This document shows positions 37,251 through 45,974 of a stretch of 64,000 nucleotides of DNA, piece after piece. The notes under the pieces were generated by a model. It searched no databases, was not told where the DNA came from, and saw only the letters and a program-made list of their open reading frames with translations. How positions within the stretch are numbered: the first letter of the stretch is position 1; each line of letters starts with the position of its first letter. The stretch comes from Thalassotalea agarivorans (GTDB lineage Bacteria > Pseudomonadota > Gammaproteobacteria > Enterobacterales > Alteromonadaceae), in assembly GCF_030295955.1 (NCBI RefSeq), contig NZ_AP027363.1, positions 434,001-498,000 on the forward strand, given 5' to 3'. The translations under genes were made by a program, and so were the position numbers.

Positions 37251-38317
37251 GCGTAATTAATCAAATGTTAAATGACCTAGACGAACAAAAGTCTGGTCAA
37301 GGTTCGTCGTCTAATGGCGACGCTACGCAAAAAGGTCGTGCTAACAAACCTGCGTTTTTTCTCACGATATTGCTCGCCTTAGTGATTGTTGCAGCGAGTT
37401 ACTATATTTGGACGCTAAATAACAAGATTGAAGCGTTAACAGAACAAACGCAAAAAACTGAGGTTGCCCATAAGCATCAGGTGAAGCAGCTTGAACAAGA
37501 AATTGCCTCGCTTAAACAGCAACTAGCGCAATTGCAAGCAGACAACCAAAAGTTGCAACTTGAAAACCAAATGTTGAAAGATCAACTTGCTACTCAACCC
37601 AAGGCTGAAGAAAAACCAGTAGAAGTTGCGCAGCAGCCAGTCGCTCCAGTAAGTAAGCCAAAACCAAAAGCGAAACCAAAGAAAAAAGTAACGTCATCAC
37701 TGGCTAAGAAAGAAGAGCCAAAAATTGCGGTGACGATTCACAAGTTAACGCCAGAAGAATTAGCACAACGTAAACTCATTAGTGCAGAGCAAGCGCTCGA
37801 CAAAAACGACATGCAATCGGCAGAAAAATACCTGGCGGAAGCGCTTGTACTGACGCCGGATAACAAAGAAGCACGCATGAAATTGGCAACATTGTATTTC
37901 GCGCGTGGTGCTAATAGCGCTGCTCACAGCACCTTAGCGCAAGGCATCGCGATTGACTTTACAGACAAAGACTACCGCATGTTGAAGGCGCGCGTGTATA
38001 TGAAACAAGGCAACTTTGAGGCCGCTTATGACACGCTTGCTCCACTAGAAGACATCACAAAACAAGATTATCAAGTGTTACTGGCTAATGTTGCACAAGG
38101 TATAAGCAAATACGACAAAGCCGCATTAGCATTTCAACGCTTAATAAGCATGCAACCAGAAGCAGGTCGCTGGTACTTAGGCTTGGCTACAGCACAGGAT
38201 CAAATGGGGCAATTTGAAGCAGCAGTAAAGTCGTACAAACAAGCGCTTGATATGGGCAATTTAGCTAAGCCTTCCGCTGACTTTGTTAAACAACGTCTTG
38301 TAGCGCTTGGAGAGTAG
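37247..38317 (+). CDS. mshN: MSHA biogenesis protein MshN (TPR)
   Basis: The 356-aa product was placed at the TTG at 37247 because it gives the family start SVINQMLNDLDEQ, overlaps the mshM stop (TTGA) and has GGAGAG upstream. A TTG 15 bp earlier is the alternative. One membrane helix (about 31-50), a long Gln/Leu-rich coiled coil (55-105), a Pro/Lys-rich linker, and a periplasmic tetratricopeptide array (about 165-350) follow. It probably holds the assembly together in the periplasm. Confidence 0.87.
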   Translation: MSVINQMLNDLDEQKSGQGSSSNGDATQKGRANKPAFFLTILLALVIVAASYYIWTLNNKIEALTEQTQKTEVAHKHQVKQLEQEIASLKQQLAQLQADNQKLQLENQMLKDQLATQPKAEEKPVEVAQQPVAPVSKPKPKAKPKKKVTSSLAKKEEPKIAVTIHKLTPEELAQRKLISAEQALDKNDMQSAEKYLAEALVLTPDNKEARMKLATLYFARGANSAAHSTLAQGIAIDFTDKDYRMLKARVYMKQGNFEAAYDTLAPLEDITKQDYQVLLANVAQGISKYDKAALAFQRLISMQPEAGRWYLGLATAQDQMGQFEAAVKSYKQALDMGNLAKPSADFVKQRLVALGE

Positions 38318-38320
38318 TTT

Positions 38321-40036
38321 ATGGTCGCACCAAAACTAAAAATGCGACTAGGTGATTTGCTCGTACACGAGCATATCATCTCAGATGAACAGTTGATGCA
38401 GGCGCTGAATAGCCAAAAATCAACAGGCAGAAAGCTGGGTGACACCCTAATAGAGCTTGGTCATATTCAAGAGCGTCAGTTATTGGAATTCTTGGCGCAG
38501 CAACTTGATGTGCCGTTTATTGATATTAGTCAAAAGCGTATTCCTGCTGAAGTAGCCACAGTGCTAGCGGAGGTGCAAGCACGCAGACTCAGAGCAATTG
38601 TGCTAGAAGATAGAGGTGATTCTGTCTTACTTGGTATGAGCGATCCCGCTGATTTAAATGCCTTTGACCAATTAGAACAGTTAATTGCGCCGAAACGCAT
38701 CGAATTGGCAGTAGTAATGGAATCGCAACTGTTTGATGCCTTTGACACCATCTATCGACGTACCGCTGACATTGAATCTTTTGCAAGTCAGCTAGAGGAA
38801 GAGTACGAACAATCATCTGATTTTGAATTGTCGACGAGCCTGATTGAAGAAGGTGGTGATGCGACAGTTGCTAAACTATTGCAGTCTGTATTCGAAGATG
38901 CCGTACAAATGCGTGCATCCGATATCCATATTGAGCCGGATGAAAATCAACTACGCATTCGTCAACGTATCGATGGCGTATTACAAGAAAATATTCTGAA
39001 AGAAAGCAAAATTGCTGCTGCCTTAGTACTTCGTTTGAAACTGATGGCTGGACTAGATATCGCTGAGAAACGATTACCACAAGATGGCCGTTTTAATCTC
39101 AGTATTAAAGGACACGAAATTGACGTTCGTATGTCTACCATGCCAGTTCAACATGGTGAATCAGTGGTTATGCGTTTGCTTGACCAATCGGCAGGTTTAT
39201 TGTCATTAGACGAAACCGGTATGCCAAAACACTTAATCGAACGTGTACGCAGACAAATTACACGCCCTCACGGCATGGTGTTGGTAACAGGACCTACCGG
39301 TAGCGGTAAAACAACCACGCTTTATGCAGCGCTGAGTGAACTAAACCAAGCAAGTAAAAAGATTATTACGGTAGAAGATCCGGTTGAATACCGTATTCCG
39401 CGCATTAATCAGGTGCAGGTTAATAACAAAATTGATTTAGACTTTTCAGCGGTACTAAGAACAACGTTGCGTCAAGATCCCGATATCATCATGGTAGGTG
39501 AGATGCGTGATCAGGAAACGGTTGAAATCGGTATGCGTGGCGCATTAACTGGTCACTTAGTACTATCTACTTTGCATACCAACGACGCTATCACTAGTGC
39601 ATTACGTTTAATGGATATGGGCGCAGCCGGTTTCCTTGTGGCCAGTTCTTTACGTGCTATTATCGCGCAGCGACTCGTTCGTAAAGTATGTGAAAAGTGC
39701 GGCGAAGATCACACGCCTGATCCTCAAGAGATGTTATGGTTGACCAACCTAGCAGGCGATGATGCTAAAAACCAAACCTATAAAAAAGGTAAGGGCTGTC
39801 AAACTTGTCACTATACTGGCTACAAAGGTCGTATCGGTGTATTTGAATTACTAGAGCTTAATGAAGCGATGATGTCAGCACTGAAAAAAGAAGACACAGA
39901 CGCCTTTACGCAAGCGGCGAAGGCAAATAAATCCTTTGTACCACTATCTAAAAGTGCATATGATTTTGCGGCGGCTGGCGTTACTAGTGTTGCTGAAGTA
40001 CTTCGAATCGTCGAATCTGTCGAGCTTGCGGAGTAA
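38321..40036 (+). CDS. mshE: MSHA extension ATPase MshE (GspE/PilB family)
   Basis: MshE powers pilus extension. The 571-aa product begins with two tandem copies of the MshEN c-di-GMP-binding motif: RLGDLLVHEHIISDEQLMQA then KLGDTLIELGHIQERQLLEF (about 8-70). In V. cholerae this domain makes extension depend on c-di-GMP. Walker A GPTGSGKTTT is near 323, the Asp box and Walker B follow (DPDIIMVGEMRDQETVE), and a four-Cys zinc site (CEKC near 457, CQTC near 492) is present. Starts 3 bp after mshN. Confidence 0.96.
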   Translation: MVAPKLKMRLGDLLVHEHIISDEQLMQALNSQKSTGRKLGDTLIELGHIQERQLLEFLAQQLDVPFIDISQKRIPAEVATVLAEVQARRLRAIVLEDRGDSVLLGMSDPADLNAFDQLEQLIAPKRIELAVVMESQLFDAFDTIYRRTADIESFASQLEEEYEQSSDFELSTSLIEEGGDATVAKLLQSVFEDAVQMRASDIHIEPDENQLRIRQRIDGVLQENILKESKIAAALVLRLKLMAGLDIAEKRLPQDGRFNLSIKGHEIDVRMSTMPVQHGESVVMRLLDQSAGLLSLDETGMPKHLIERVRRQITRPHGMVLVTGPTGSGKTTTLYAALSELNQASKKIITVEDPVEYRIPRINQVQVNNKIDLDFSAVLRTTLRQDPDIIMVGEMRDQETVEIGMRGALTGHLVLSTLHTNDAITSALRLMDMGAAGFLVASSLRAIIAQRLVRKVCEKCGEDHTPDPQEMLWLTNLAGDDAKNQTYKKGKGCQTCHYTGYKGRIGVFELLELNEAMMSALKKEDTDAFTQAAKANKSFVPLSKSAYDFAAAGVTSVAEVLRIVESVELAE

Positions 40037-40041
40037 CATCG

Positions 40042-41283
40042 ATGCCGGTATTTAACTACAAAGGACGCACAGTAAAAGGAGAATCTGTTGAAGGGCTGTT
40101 AGAAGCCAAAGATGCAGAAGCTGTCGCCGCGCAGTTAATGAGGCAAAATGTAACGCCGGTTTCGATAGAAGCATCGTTAAAAACTGAAAAATCAAAAGGC
40201 TTGCTTAGTAAAGACCTGAAGAACTTACTAGGCATGAATACGGTCTCTGTTGAAGAGCTTATCTTATTCTGTCGCCAAATGTACGCACTAACAAAATCTG
40301 GTGTACCGATATTGCGCGCTATTCGAGGGATGAGTGAGTCTAGTTCATCAGAAGTGCTCAAAGAGGCGTTGGATGATATTGCCGGGCAATTGGAAGGCGG
40401 TTATGCGCTGTCTGCAGCCTTGAATTCGTATCCCAATATCTTTTCACCGCTTTTTGTATCGTTGATTCATGTTGGTGAAAACACCGGTCAACTTGATAGT
40501 GCATTCTTAAAGTTATCGACTTACTTTGTTCGTGAACACGAAACTAAAAAGCGTATTAAGCAAGCAATGCGCTACCCATTATTGGTTATCGGTTTTATTG
40601 GCGTTGCATTAGTTATTTTGAATATTTTTGTTATTCCAAAGTTTATGCAGCTGTTTTCCACTTTGGGTGCCGACCTACCGCTACCAACCAAGTTTTTGAT
40701 CGCAAGTTCAAGTTTATTTGTTAACTATTGGCCCCACATGCTGGTCACCATATTGGTGATTTACTTTGCAATACGGCATTACTTAAAAACCGAAAAGGGC
40801 CGATATAGTTGGGATCAGAAGAAAATCAAAATGCCCATTATCGGTTCAATTGTAGAACGATCTATCTTGGCAAGGTTTTCACATAGTTTTGCCATTGTAT
40901 TGCGGGCAGGTGTGCCGATGACATCTGGTTTAAGCCTTGTTGCAGATGCAGTAGATAACACTTATATGAAGGCCAAAATAGTGGGTATGCGTGCTGCAAT
41001 CGAAGGTGGTGAAAGCTTATTACGCGTCGCTATTTCAAGTACCTTGTTTACACCCCTAGTTTTGCAAATGATTTCTGTGGGTGAAGAGACTGGTCGCGTA
41101 GATGAATTGCTCGAAGAAGTGGGTGAATACTATGAACGTGAAGTTGATTACGACTTGTCGACATTAACTGCGAAAATAGAACCTATTTTAATTGTGGTTG
41201 TAGCGGCAATGGTATTGGTACTAGCGCTCGGTGTATTCCTACCAATGTGGGATATGGCGTCTGCGTTCCAAGGGAAAAAATAG
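40042..41283 (+). CDS. mshG: MSHA inner-membrane platform MshG (PilC/GspF family)
   Basis: The 413-aa product is the polytopic core that MshE turns to add or extract pilin. Two T2SF domains are readable (FCRQMYALTKSGVPILRAIRG and the second near HSFAIVLRAGVPMTSGLSLV). Membrane helices lie at about 170-195, 222-242 and 375-400. GGAG lies upstream. Gap to mshE is 5 bp. Confidence 0.95.
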   Translation: MPVFNYKGRTVKGESVEGLLEAKDAEAVAAQLMRQNVTPVSIEASLKTEKSKGLLSKDLKNLLGMNTVSVEELILFCRQMYALTKSGVPILRAIRGMSESSSSEVLKEALDDIAGQLEGGYALSAALNSYPNIFSPLFVSLIHVGENTGQLDSAFLKLSTYFVREHETKKRIKQAMRYPLLVIGFIGVALVILNIFVIPKFMQLFSTLGADLPLPTKFLIASSSLFVNYWPHMLVTILVIYFAIRHYLKTEKGRYSWDQKKIKMPIIGSIVERSILARFSHSFAIVLRAGVPMTSGLSLVADAVDNTYMKAKIVGMRAAIEGGESLLRVAISSTLFTPLVLQMISVGEETGRVDELLEEVGEYYEREVDYDLSTLTAKIEPILIVVVAAMVLVLALGVFLPMWDMASAFQGKK

Positions 41284-41285
41284 CC

Positions 41286-41807
41286 ATGAACTCCCCCCTA
41301 CAGCAAGACGTAGAAAGAAGGGAGCGCAGTTTAATAGAAAACATGTTTGTCGGCCTGTTTGTATTTTTTATGATGGCTGTTTTCATCATGTTTTTCTTTA
41401 TGCATGATGAAGGCATTGAAGATAAAGGCCTAGCGTCATTAGCAAAATCGTTCACCGTGCACGTGAACAATGTGAAAGCGCAATGGTTGATAGATAGCAA
41501 AACTGATGTAGTGTTTTATCAGCTTTATGATATGAACACAGACAGCAAAGAAACACGTAAGGTGCGTGTTAATAAAAAAGGTTGGCCAGACAACCAAGAA
41601 CAACACTTTGCTTGTCGAATTATTTGGATGGAATTAATGGCGCAGCCGTTGGAAGTGTTGAATAAACAAATTTCAGCAATTGAGGTTGTGAAAAAAGATT
41701 TTGGAGAGGGTCGATTATGCCAGTTTGGTATTGATTCTCGTGTATATTTTGAATATAACTCAGCAAATGGTGTCGTCAGCGATATAAAACAGTATGAAGA
41801 GTCGTAA
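41286..41807 (+). CDS. mshF: MSHA biogenesis protein MshF
   Basis: The ATG at 41286 (MNSPLQQDVERRERSLIEN) starts 2 bp after the mshG stop and gives 173 aa; an earlier in-frame ATG lies inside mshG. One membrane helix (about 22-42, MFVGLFVFFMMAVFIMFFF) and a periplasmic domain with two Cys (ACRIIWMELM and RLCQFG) follow. The position between mshG and mshB identifies it. Its role in assembly is not well understood. Confidence 0.82.
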   Translation: MNSPLQQDVERRERSLIENMFVGLFVFFMMAVFIMFFFMHDEGIEDKGLASLAKSFTVHVNNVKAQWLIDSKTDVVFYQLYDMNTDSKETRKVRVNKKGWPDNQEQHFACRIIWMELMAQPLEVLNKQISAIEVVKKDFGEGRLCQFGIDSRVYFEYNSANGVVSDIKQYEES

Positions 41808-41897
41808 ATATATTGTTTTAAATTGTTTTCACCGTTAAATTTGTTGTAATGTAACTTAAGCACTTACTGGTAGTATGTAGAAATGTTTGGAGAAAGT

Positions 41898-42506
41898 ATG
41901 AAAAAACAATCAGGTTTCACACTTATAGAGTTAGTGGTTGTTTTAATTGTTATTGGCTTATTAGCGGTTACGGCAATACCGAAATTTATCGATTTTACCG
42001 ATCAAGCTAAGCAAGCAAATATCGAAGGTATGGCTGGTGGCTTTGCTACGGGCATTTCGCTCGTGCGCGCGCAATGGGAAGTTGAAGGTCGACCTCAAAA
42101 TACTTCTGGCCAAAATGCGGTAAATTATGAAGGCACATTGATGATCCTTACCACAGAAAGTAGCGATGGTTCTGTTCGTCCAGGCTACGCTGTAGGGTTA
42201 AGTGATGGTGAAAACTTAGATGGTGCATTTGATGTAACAAACTGCGTAGAAGTTTGGACCAATTTATTACAAAACCCGCCATTGGTGGCTGGGGATATTG
42301 CTGAACTAAATAGCTCAGACAGATTTAAGTATTTAGTAAGCCAATCTGGTGGTGGTTCTGGTGCATTGTGTCACTACCACTTGAAAGAAACACTAAATAA
42401 AGATGCGAACAACAACTATGTAGCTCCTTCGAACCTAACGGGAGAGGGAAATAGCTTTACATATCAACCGGCTAATAGCGCAGTTGTTGTTTATATAAAC
42501 AATTAA
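41898..42506 (+). CDS. mshB: MSHA pilin MshB
   Basis: Type IV prepilin of 202 aa with a short leader MKKQSG and the class III cleavage site before [18 protein letters not shown]. The start at 41898 has GGAGAAA upstream, so the ATG 15 bp earlier was rejected. The globular part is longer than that of MshA and holds two separated cysteines (TNCVEVW and GALCHYHL). MshB is a minor pilin needed for MSHA. Prepilin peptidase is not encoded in this window. Confidence 0.87.
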   Translation: MKKQSGFTLIELVVVLIVIGLLAVTAIPKFIDFTDQAKQANIEGMAGGFATGISLVRAQWEVEGRPQNTSGQNAVNYEGTLMILTTESSDGSVRPGYAVGLSDGENLDGAFDVTNCVEVWTNLLQNPPLVAGDIAELNSSDRFKYLVSQSGGGSGALCHYHLKETLNKDANNNYVAPSNLTGEGNSFTYQPANSAVVVYINN

Positions 42507-42527
42507 ACCATATTTGTTAATTAAAGG

Positions 42528-42559
42528 TTTACAGTCAAAATTCGTTAATGTACTGTAAA
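42528..42559 (+). promoter_or_regulatory. Inverted repeat upstream of mshA, candidate operator or promoter
   Basis: TTTACAGT (42528-42535) and ACTGTAAA (42552-42559) are a perfect 8-bp inverted repeat 28 bp before the mshA start. The left arm can serve as a -35 (TTTACA). The matching -10, TACTGT at 42551, is poor. The arrangement suggests a regulator site over a separate mshA promoter. Confidence 0.5.
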
Positions 42560-42586
42560 TTAAAAGTTTTAACTGGGGATAATTAA

Positions 42587-43105
42587 ATGAAAAACTTTTC
42601 AAACCAAAAAGGTTTCACGCTAATTGAATTAGTAGTGGTAATTGTAATTCTAGGTATTTTAGCGGTAACCGCGGCGCCTCGTTTTATCAATCTTCAGGAT
42701 GATGCTAGAACAGCAACTTTAGAAGGTGTTGAAGCTGCTATGTCAAGTGCAGCAGCTTTAGTATATTCAAAAGCGTTGATAGATGGTACTGAAACAGTTG
42801 ATACTGGTGAAAGCGTCCAATGGGGTCCTAATGTAGCGCAGGTTACAACTATTACTTATGGATACCCAACCGCGGATGACGATGGAATCTTGGCAGTTTT
42901 GGATTTAGATGCGACTGAATTCGAAAGCGCAGAAACAGCTGCTGACTCAGGCATCTTTGTTGTTTGGCCTGTTGGGCAATACACTGCTATCGGTGACATC
43001 ACTCCAGCAAGCAGTGGTTGTATTACTGTTTACGATGTTTCGGGTTTTACAGGTGCAGGCGACCAACCAGTCATCACTACAAACCCTTGTCCATCGACAC
43101 CATAG
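42587..43105 (+). CDS. mshA: MSHA major pilin MshA
   Basis: The 172-aa prepilin has the leader MKNFSNQKG and mature start [20 protein letters not shown]. The globular head has a YGYPTA motif and a C-terminal disulfide loop (SGCITVYDV to NPCPSTP). It is taken as the major pilin because it sits directly after mshB, has a strong ribosome site (GGGGA) and is followed by its own strong terminator, which suits very high expression of this one product. Three similar pilin genes follow. Confidence 0.88.
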   Translation: MKNFSNQKGFTLIELVVVIVILGILAVTAAPRFINLQDDARTATLEGVEAAMSSAAALVYSKALIDGTETVDTGESVQWGPNVAQVTTITYGYPTADDDGILAVLDLDATEFESAETAADSGIFVVWPVGQYTAIGDITPASSGCITVYDVSGFTGAGDQPVITTNPCPSTP

Positions 43106-43121
43106 TAAAAGACAATCATTC

Positions 43122-43150
43122 AAAAAGAGAGCTTAGGCTCTCTTTTTTTT
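43122..43150 (+). terminator. Rho-independent terminator after mshA
   Basis: AAAAAGAGAGC-TTAG-GCTCTCTTTTTTTT, a perfect stem and a run of eight T. It splits the locus into an mshI-to-mshA unit and a downstream unit. Confidence 0.93.
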
Positions 43151-43210
43151 TACCTCTACTTTATACAAAGACGCTGTATAAAAGCGTTATAAATCCGCCA
43201 CTTTGTTTAC

Positions 43211-43240
43211 TTGATATAGTTATTAATATATTGTTAATAC
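43211..43240 (+). promoter_or_regulatory. Promoter for the second pilin cassette
   Basis: TTGATA (43211-43216), an 18-bp spacer and TAATAC (43235-43240), 25 bp before the second pilin gene. It lies just after the mshA terminator. Confidence 0.55.
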
Positions 43241-43264
43241 ACAGATAGTTAATCGAGTACAACA

Positions 43265-43795
43265 ATGACTTTAAATGGTTTGAAACAAGGCTTTACCTTA
43301 ATTGAGCTTGTCGTTGTTATCGTTATTTTAGGTATTTTGGCGGTAACGGCAGCGCCTTACTTTATCAATTTACAAGATGATGCACGTACTGCGGATTTAG
43401 AAGGCATTAAAGCAGCCTTTGTCACAGAAGCTGAGTTGGTTTATGCCAAAGCACTTATAGACGGTAAAGAATCAAATTTATCAGATTCGGTAGAATACAC
43501 TGCAGACACAAGCAAAACCGCTGCTATCAAATATGGCTATCCAACTGCCGCAGAGATGATAAACCTACTTGGTATTGATGCGAGTGAAGGAGCGACATCT
43601 ACCGATACCGACTTTAAGTATAAAGTAACGCCAGGCACAGGTGGTGGAGGCGACACCTTGATCATTTATTTTGCTAGTAGCGGCAAAGTATACGATGATA
43701 TCAAATACTATACAGAATCATGCATTGTCTTTTATACCGAGCCAATAGACGCGAACCCAAGCGATCCCATTTTTACTGTCGAAGAATGCCCTTAA
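43265..43795 (+). CDS. MshA-like pilin, paralogue 2
   Basis: Prepilin of 176 aa. The leader MTLNGLKQG precedes [20 protein letters not shown], identical to mshA over this stretch, and the helix continues almost as in mshA ([11 protein letters not shown]). The head has KYGYPTA and a C-terminal Cys pair (ESCIVFYTEP to EECP), with a Gly-rich loop GTGGGGD. The ribosome site is weak. It may be an alternative major pilin or a minor pilin. The next gene starts on the base after its stop. Confidence 0.85.
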   Translation: MTLNGLKQGFTLIELVVVIVILGILAVTAAPYFINLQDDARTADLEGIKAAFVTEAELVYAKALIDGKESNLSDSVEYTADTSKTAAIKYGYPTAAEMINLLGIDASEGATSTDTDFKYKVTPGTGGGGDTLIIYFASSGKVYDDIKYYTESCIVFYTEPIDANPSDPIFTVEECP

Positions 43796-44353
43796 ATGAT
43801 GACAGCCAATTGCCAACTATATAAAAGCAAACAGTCAGGCTTTACTTTGGTGGAGCTGATAGTTGTCATAATTATTATTGCTTTATTAGCGGTAACTGCA
43901 TTGCCTAAGTTTGTTAACTTACAAACAGATGCGCGAGATGCATCCCTTGCTGGCGTGAAAAGCGCACTGGAGTCACAAGCCTCGCTTATCTATGGCAGAG
44001 CCGTAGTTAAAGGTGTTGAGATAGACGATAAAACAGCTGGCTCATTTGTTGAAGCAGAAAGCTCGGCGGATCCAGTCTTTACTCATTTTGGTTACCCGGT
44101 TGGCAACTACGATGAAGGTGTGGGTCGCGCAATGAATATTCGCTCGTCAGAAACACCTAATGCTGACCGCACAGAATTTGGTCATATTACTGATGAAGAA
44201 TCAGGCATTACTTACACTTTGTTTTTCTTCACTAAACGATTTAAATCAGACGCAGACATCGCGCTGACGTTAACCAGCGAATGCATTGTTGTGTATGAAG
44301 AACCCGAAAATGTCGGTGAATTGCCCGATATTTATGTAAACCCTTGCACCTAG
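43796..44353 (+). CDS. MshA-like pilin, paralogue 3
   Basis: Prepilin of 185 aa with an unusually long leader (about 14 residues, ending KQSG) before FTLVELIVVIIIIALLAVTA. The globular part has HFGYPVGNY and a Cys pair near the end (SECIVVYEEP to NPCT). A tandem ATGATG leaves the first codon uncertain by one. It abuts paralogue 2 without a gap, which suggests coupled translation. Confidence 0.84.
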   Translation: MMTANCQLYKSKQSGFTLVELIVVIIIIALLAVTALPKFVNLQTDARDASLAGVKSALESQASLIYGRAVVKGVEIDDKTAGSFVEAESSADPVFTHFGYPVGNYDEGVGRAMNIRSSETPNADRTEFGHITDEESGITYTLFFFTKRFKSDADIALTLTSECIVVYEEPENVGELPDIYVNPCT

Positions 44354-44361
44354 AGGTCCGT

Positions 44362-44901
44362 ATGAATAGTCGTGGATTTACATTAGTAGAATTGATTGTT
44401 GTTATTGTCATTGTTGGCATTATAGCATTATTTGCGCTGCCTAAGTTTTTTAACCTATCTACCGATGCGAAAACTGAAATCGTCAGAGAAATGGCAGTAG
44501 CAATGAAAGAGTCTGCTGACTTGGTTTACGATAAAGCGGTCATTAAGGGCATAGAAAATGAACCGCCGGCCTCTACTAATCCACCAACAGTTGATGTCGG
44601 GACTGGCGGCAGTTATGGTGTGCGATTGGCTTATGGTTATCCAAGTTCTCAACCAGGCTATGCCCACAACTGGGCATTATTGTTAGATTTTGATCGTCAG
44701 GATTGGGATGTTAAATTACTAGGTAAGCCTCAAGGTGTTGGAACGATTATCTTTTATGACAAAGGGCTTAAACTCGATTTTGATAAATTTACGGGAATTT
44801 CAGGTCAAGCACCGACATCAGATATGCAGTGTTTAGCCTTTTACATTGCACCGAATAAAAAAGGCGGGCTACCTGCCACAGGTTATATTCCCTGCCTATA
44901 A
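44362..44901 (+). CDS. MshA-like pilin, paralogue 4
   Basis: Prepilin of 179 aa. The ATG at 44362 (MNSRG then FTLVELIVVIVIVGIIALFA) has AGAGG overlapping the previous stop, so the ATG 18 bp earlier was rejected. It has LAYGYPSSQPGY and a C-terminal Cys pair (MQCLAFYIAP to YIPCL). It is the most diverged of the four in the head. mshC follows after 34 bp. Confidence 0.84.
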   Translation: MNSRGFTLVELIVVIVIVGIIALFALPKFFNLSTDAKTEIVREMAVAMKESADLVYDKAVIKGIENEPPASTNPPTVDVGTGGSYGVRLAYGYPSSQPGYAHNWALLLDFDRQDWDVKLLGKPQGVGTIIFYDKGLKLDFDKFTGISGQAPTSDMQCLAFYIAPNKKGGLPATGYIPCL

Positions 44902-44935
44902 TTAAATAGGGCGCAGTAGTAGATGGAATATGGGT

Positions 44936-45457
44936 ATGAATAAAGCGTTTTTACACAGCAAAGGTTTTACATTAATTGAACTTGTCGTCATCATTTTGTT
45001 GTTGACGATACTGTCGGTGACGGTGTTACCTCGCTTTCAAACGACTGATGCCTATGAGGCATATACTTATCGCTCCCAGCTGATTTCTGCACTTAGACTG
45101 ACACAACAACGTGCTATGCAACAAACCAACCCTAATGCTGTTGGCGCAGGGCAGAGCTTTTGTCATCAAATTATCATTGAAAATAAGCGCTACGGTATTC
45201 CAAATCGGCTCGATTGTTCGGTGACCAGTTTTCCTACGGGTTGGGAGCCAGATGAAACGGGCTTAATCGTCGACCCCTCTCACGATATAACGATTTCAAT
45301 TTCTGGCTCAGCTAATCCGTCCAACGTGGCGTTTGACAGTTGGGGCCGACCTGCAGCTACAAGTGATTGTGCCGGTGGCTGTCTAATTGATATCACCTCG
45401 GCGGTTGATGCCGTACAAATAGCTATTGAGCCAGAAGGGTATATTCATGGTTTATAA
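44936..45457 (+). CDS. mshC: MSHA minor pilin MshC
   Basis: Prepilin of 173 aa with the mature start [20 protein letters not shown]. The body has the MshC pattern PRFQTTDAYEAYTYRSQLISALRLTQQRAM, then two late Cys (SDCAGGCLID). The ATG at 44936 was preferred to one 6 bp earlier for better spacing to an AGATGGA site. It overlaps mshD by 11 bp. Minor pilins C, D and O are thought to start the pilus and sit at its tip. Confidence 0.87.
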   Translation: MNKAFLHSKGFTLIELVVIILLLTILSVTVLPRFQTTDAYEAYTYRSQLISALRLTQQRAMQQTNPNAVGAGQSFCHQIIIENKRYGIPNRLDCSVTSFPTGWEPDETGLIVDPSHDITISISGSANPSNVAFDSWGRPAATSDCAGGCLIDITSAVDAVQIAIEPEGYIHGL

Positions 45458-45974
45458 AACGCTTTCAAAAGGGTTTACGTTAATAGAAATCATCATAGGT
45501 ATTGTGGTGTTGTCTATTGCATTTGCTATTGTTGGTACTTTGATAGGGCCCACAGATCGCCAAAGTGCTGATCATATATTGCAAGTGAAAGCGGCAGAGC
45601 TTGCGCAAAGTATCTTACATGACGTTAGCAATCGCGCTTTTGACCATAACTCTGATATGGCAGGCGGCAGGTTACGCTGTGGCGAGCCAACCATGTTGGC
45701 GTGTACAACAGAAGCAAATTTTGGTCCAGAAGCAGGCGAAACAGGCCGCGATTTATTTAACGACGTTGATGATTTTCATGGGTTTAATCAACGGGTCAAT
45801 GCCACCGGAGACGCCATTGATGACAGCTACGATAGTTTCGTCGTGCTCGTGAATGTCACTTATGCAGGCACTGAAATGGGCTTAGATAACGAAGATGCAA
45901 AAAAAATCCTTGTGTCAGTAACTACATCGCTGGGCACAGAAATGTTGTTTACCACCTATAAGACGAATTACTAA
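45447..45974 (+). CDS. mshD: MSHA minor pilin MshD
   Basis: Prepilin of 175 aa. The ATG at 45447 gives MVYKTLSKG then FTLIEIIIGIVVLSIAFAIV, a type IV pilin N-helix of the PilV/MshD kind. The globular part has GPTDRQSADHILQVKAAELA and LRCGEPTMLAC. It overlaps mshC, and its stop shares one base with the mshO start (TAATG). Confidence 0.87.
   Translation: MVYKTLSKGFTLIEIIIGIVVLSIAFAIVGTLIGPTDRQSADHILQVKAAELAQSILHDVSNRAFDHNSDMAGGRLRCGEPTMLACTTEANFGPEAGETGRDLFNDVDDFHGFNQRVNATGDAIDDSYDSFVVLVNVTYAGTEMGLDNEDAKKILVSVTTSLGTEMLFTTYKTNY

Noticed and set aside
43265-44901. Extra pilin genes as decayed duplicates
   Set aside because: All three frames are intact with leader peptides, cleavage sites and paired cysteines, and their heads differ by substitutions rather than frameshifts.
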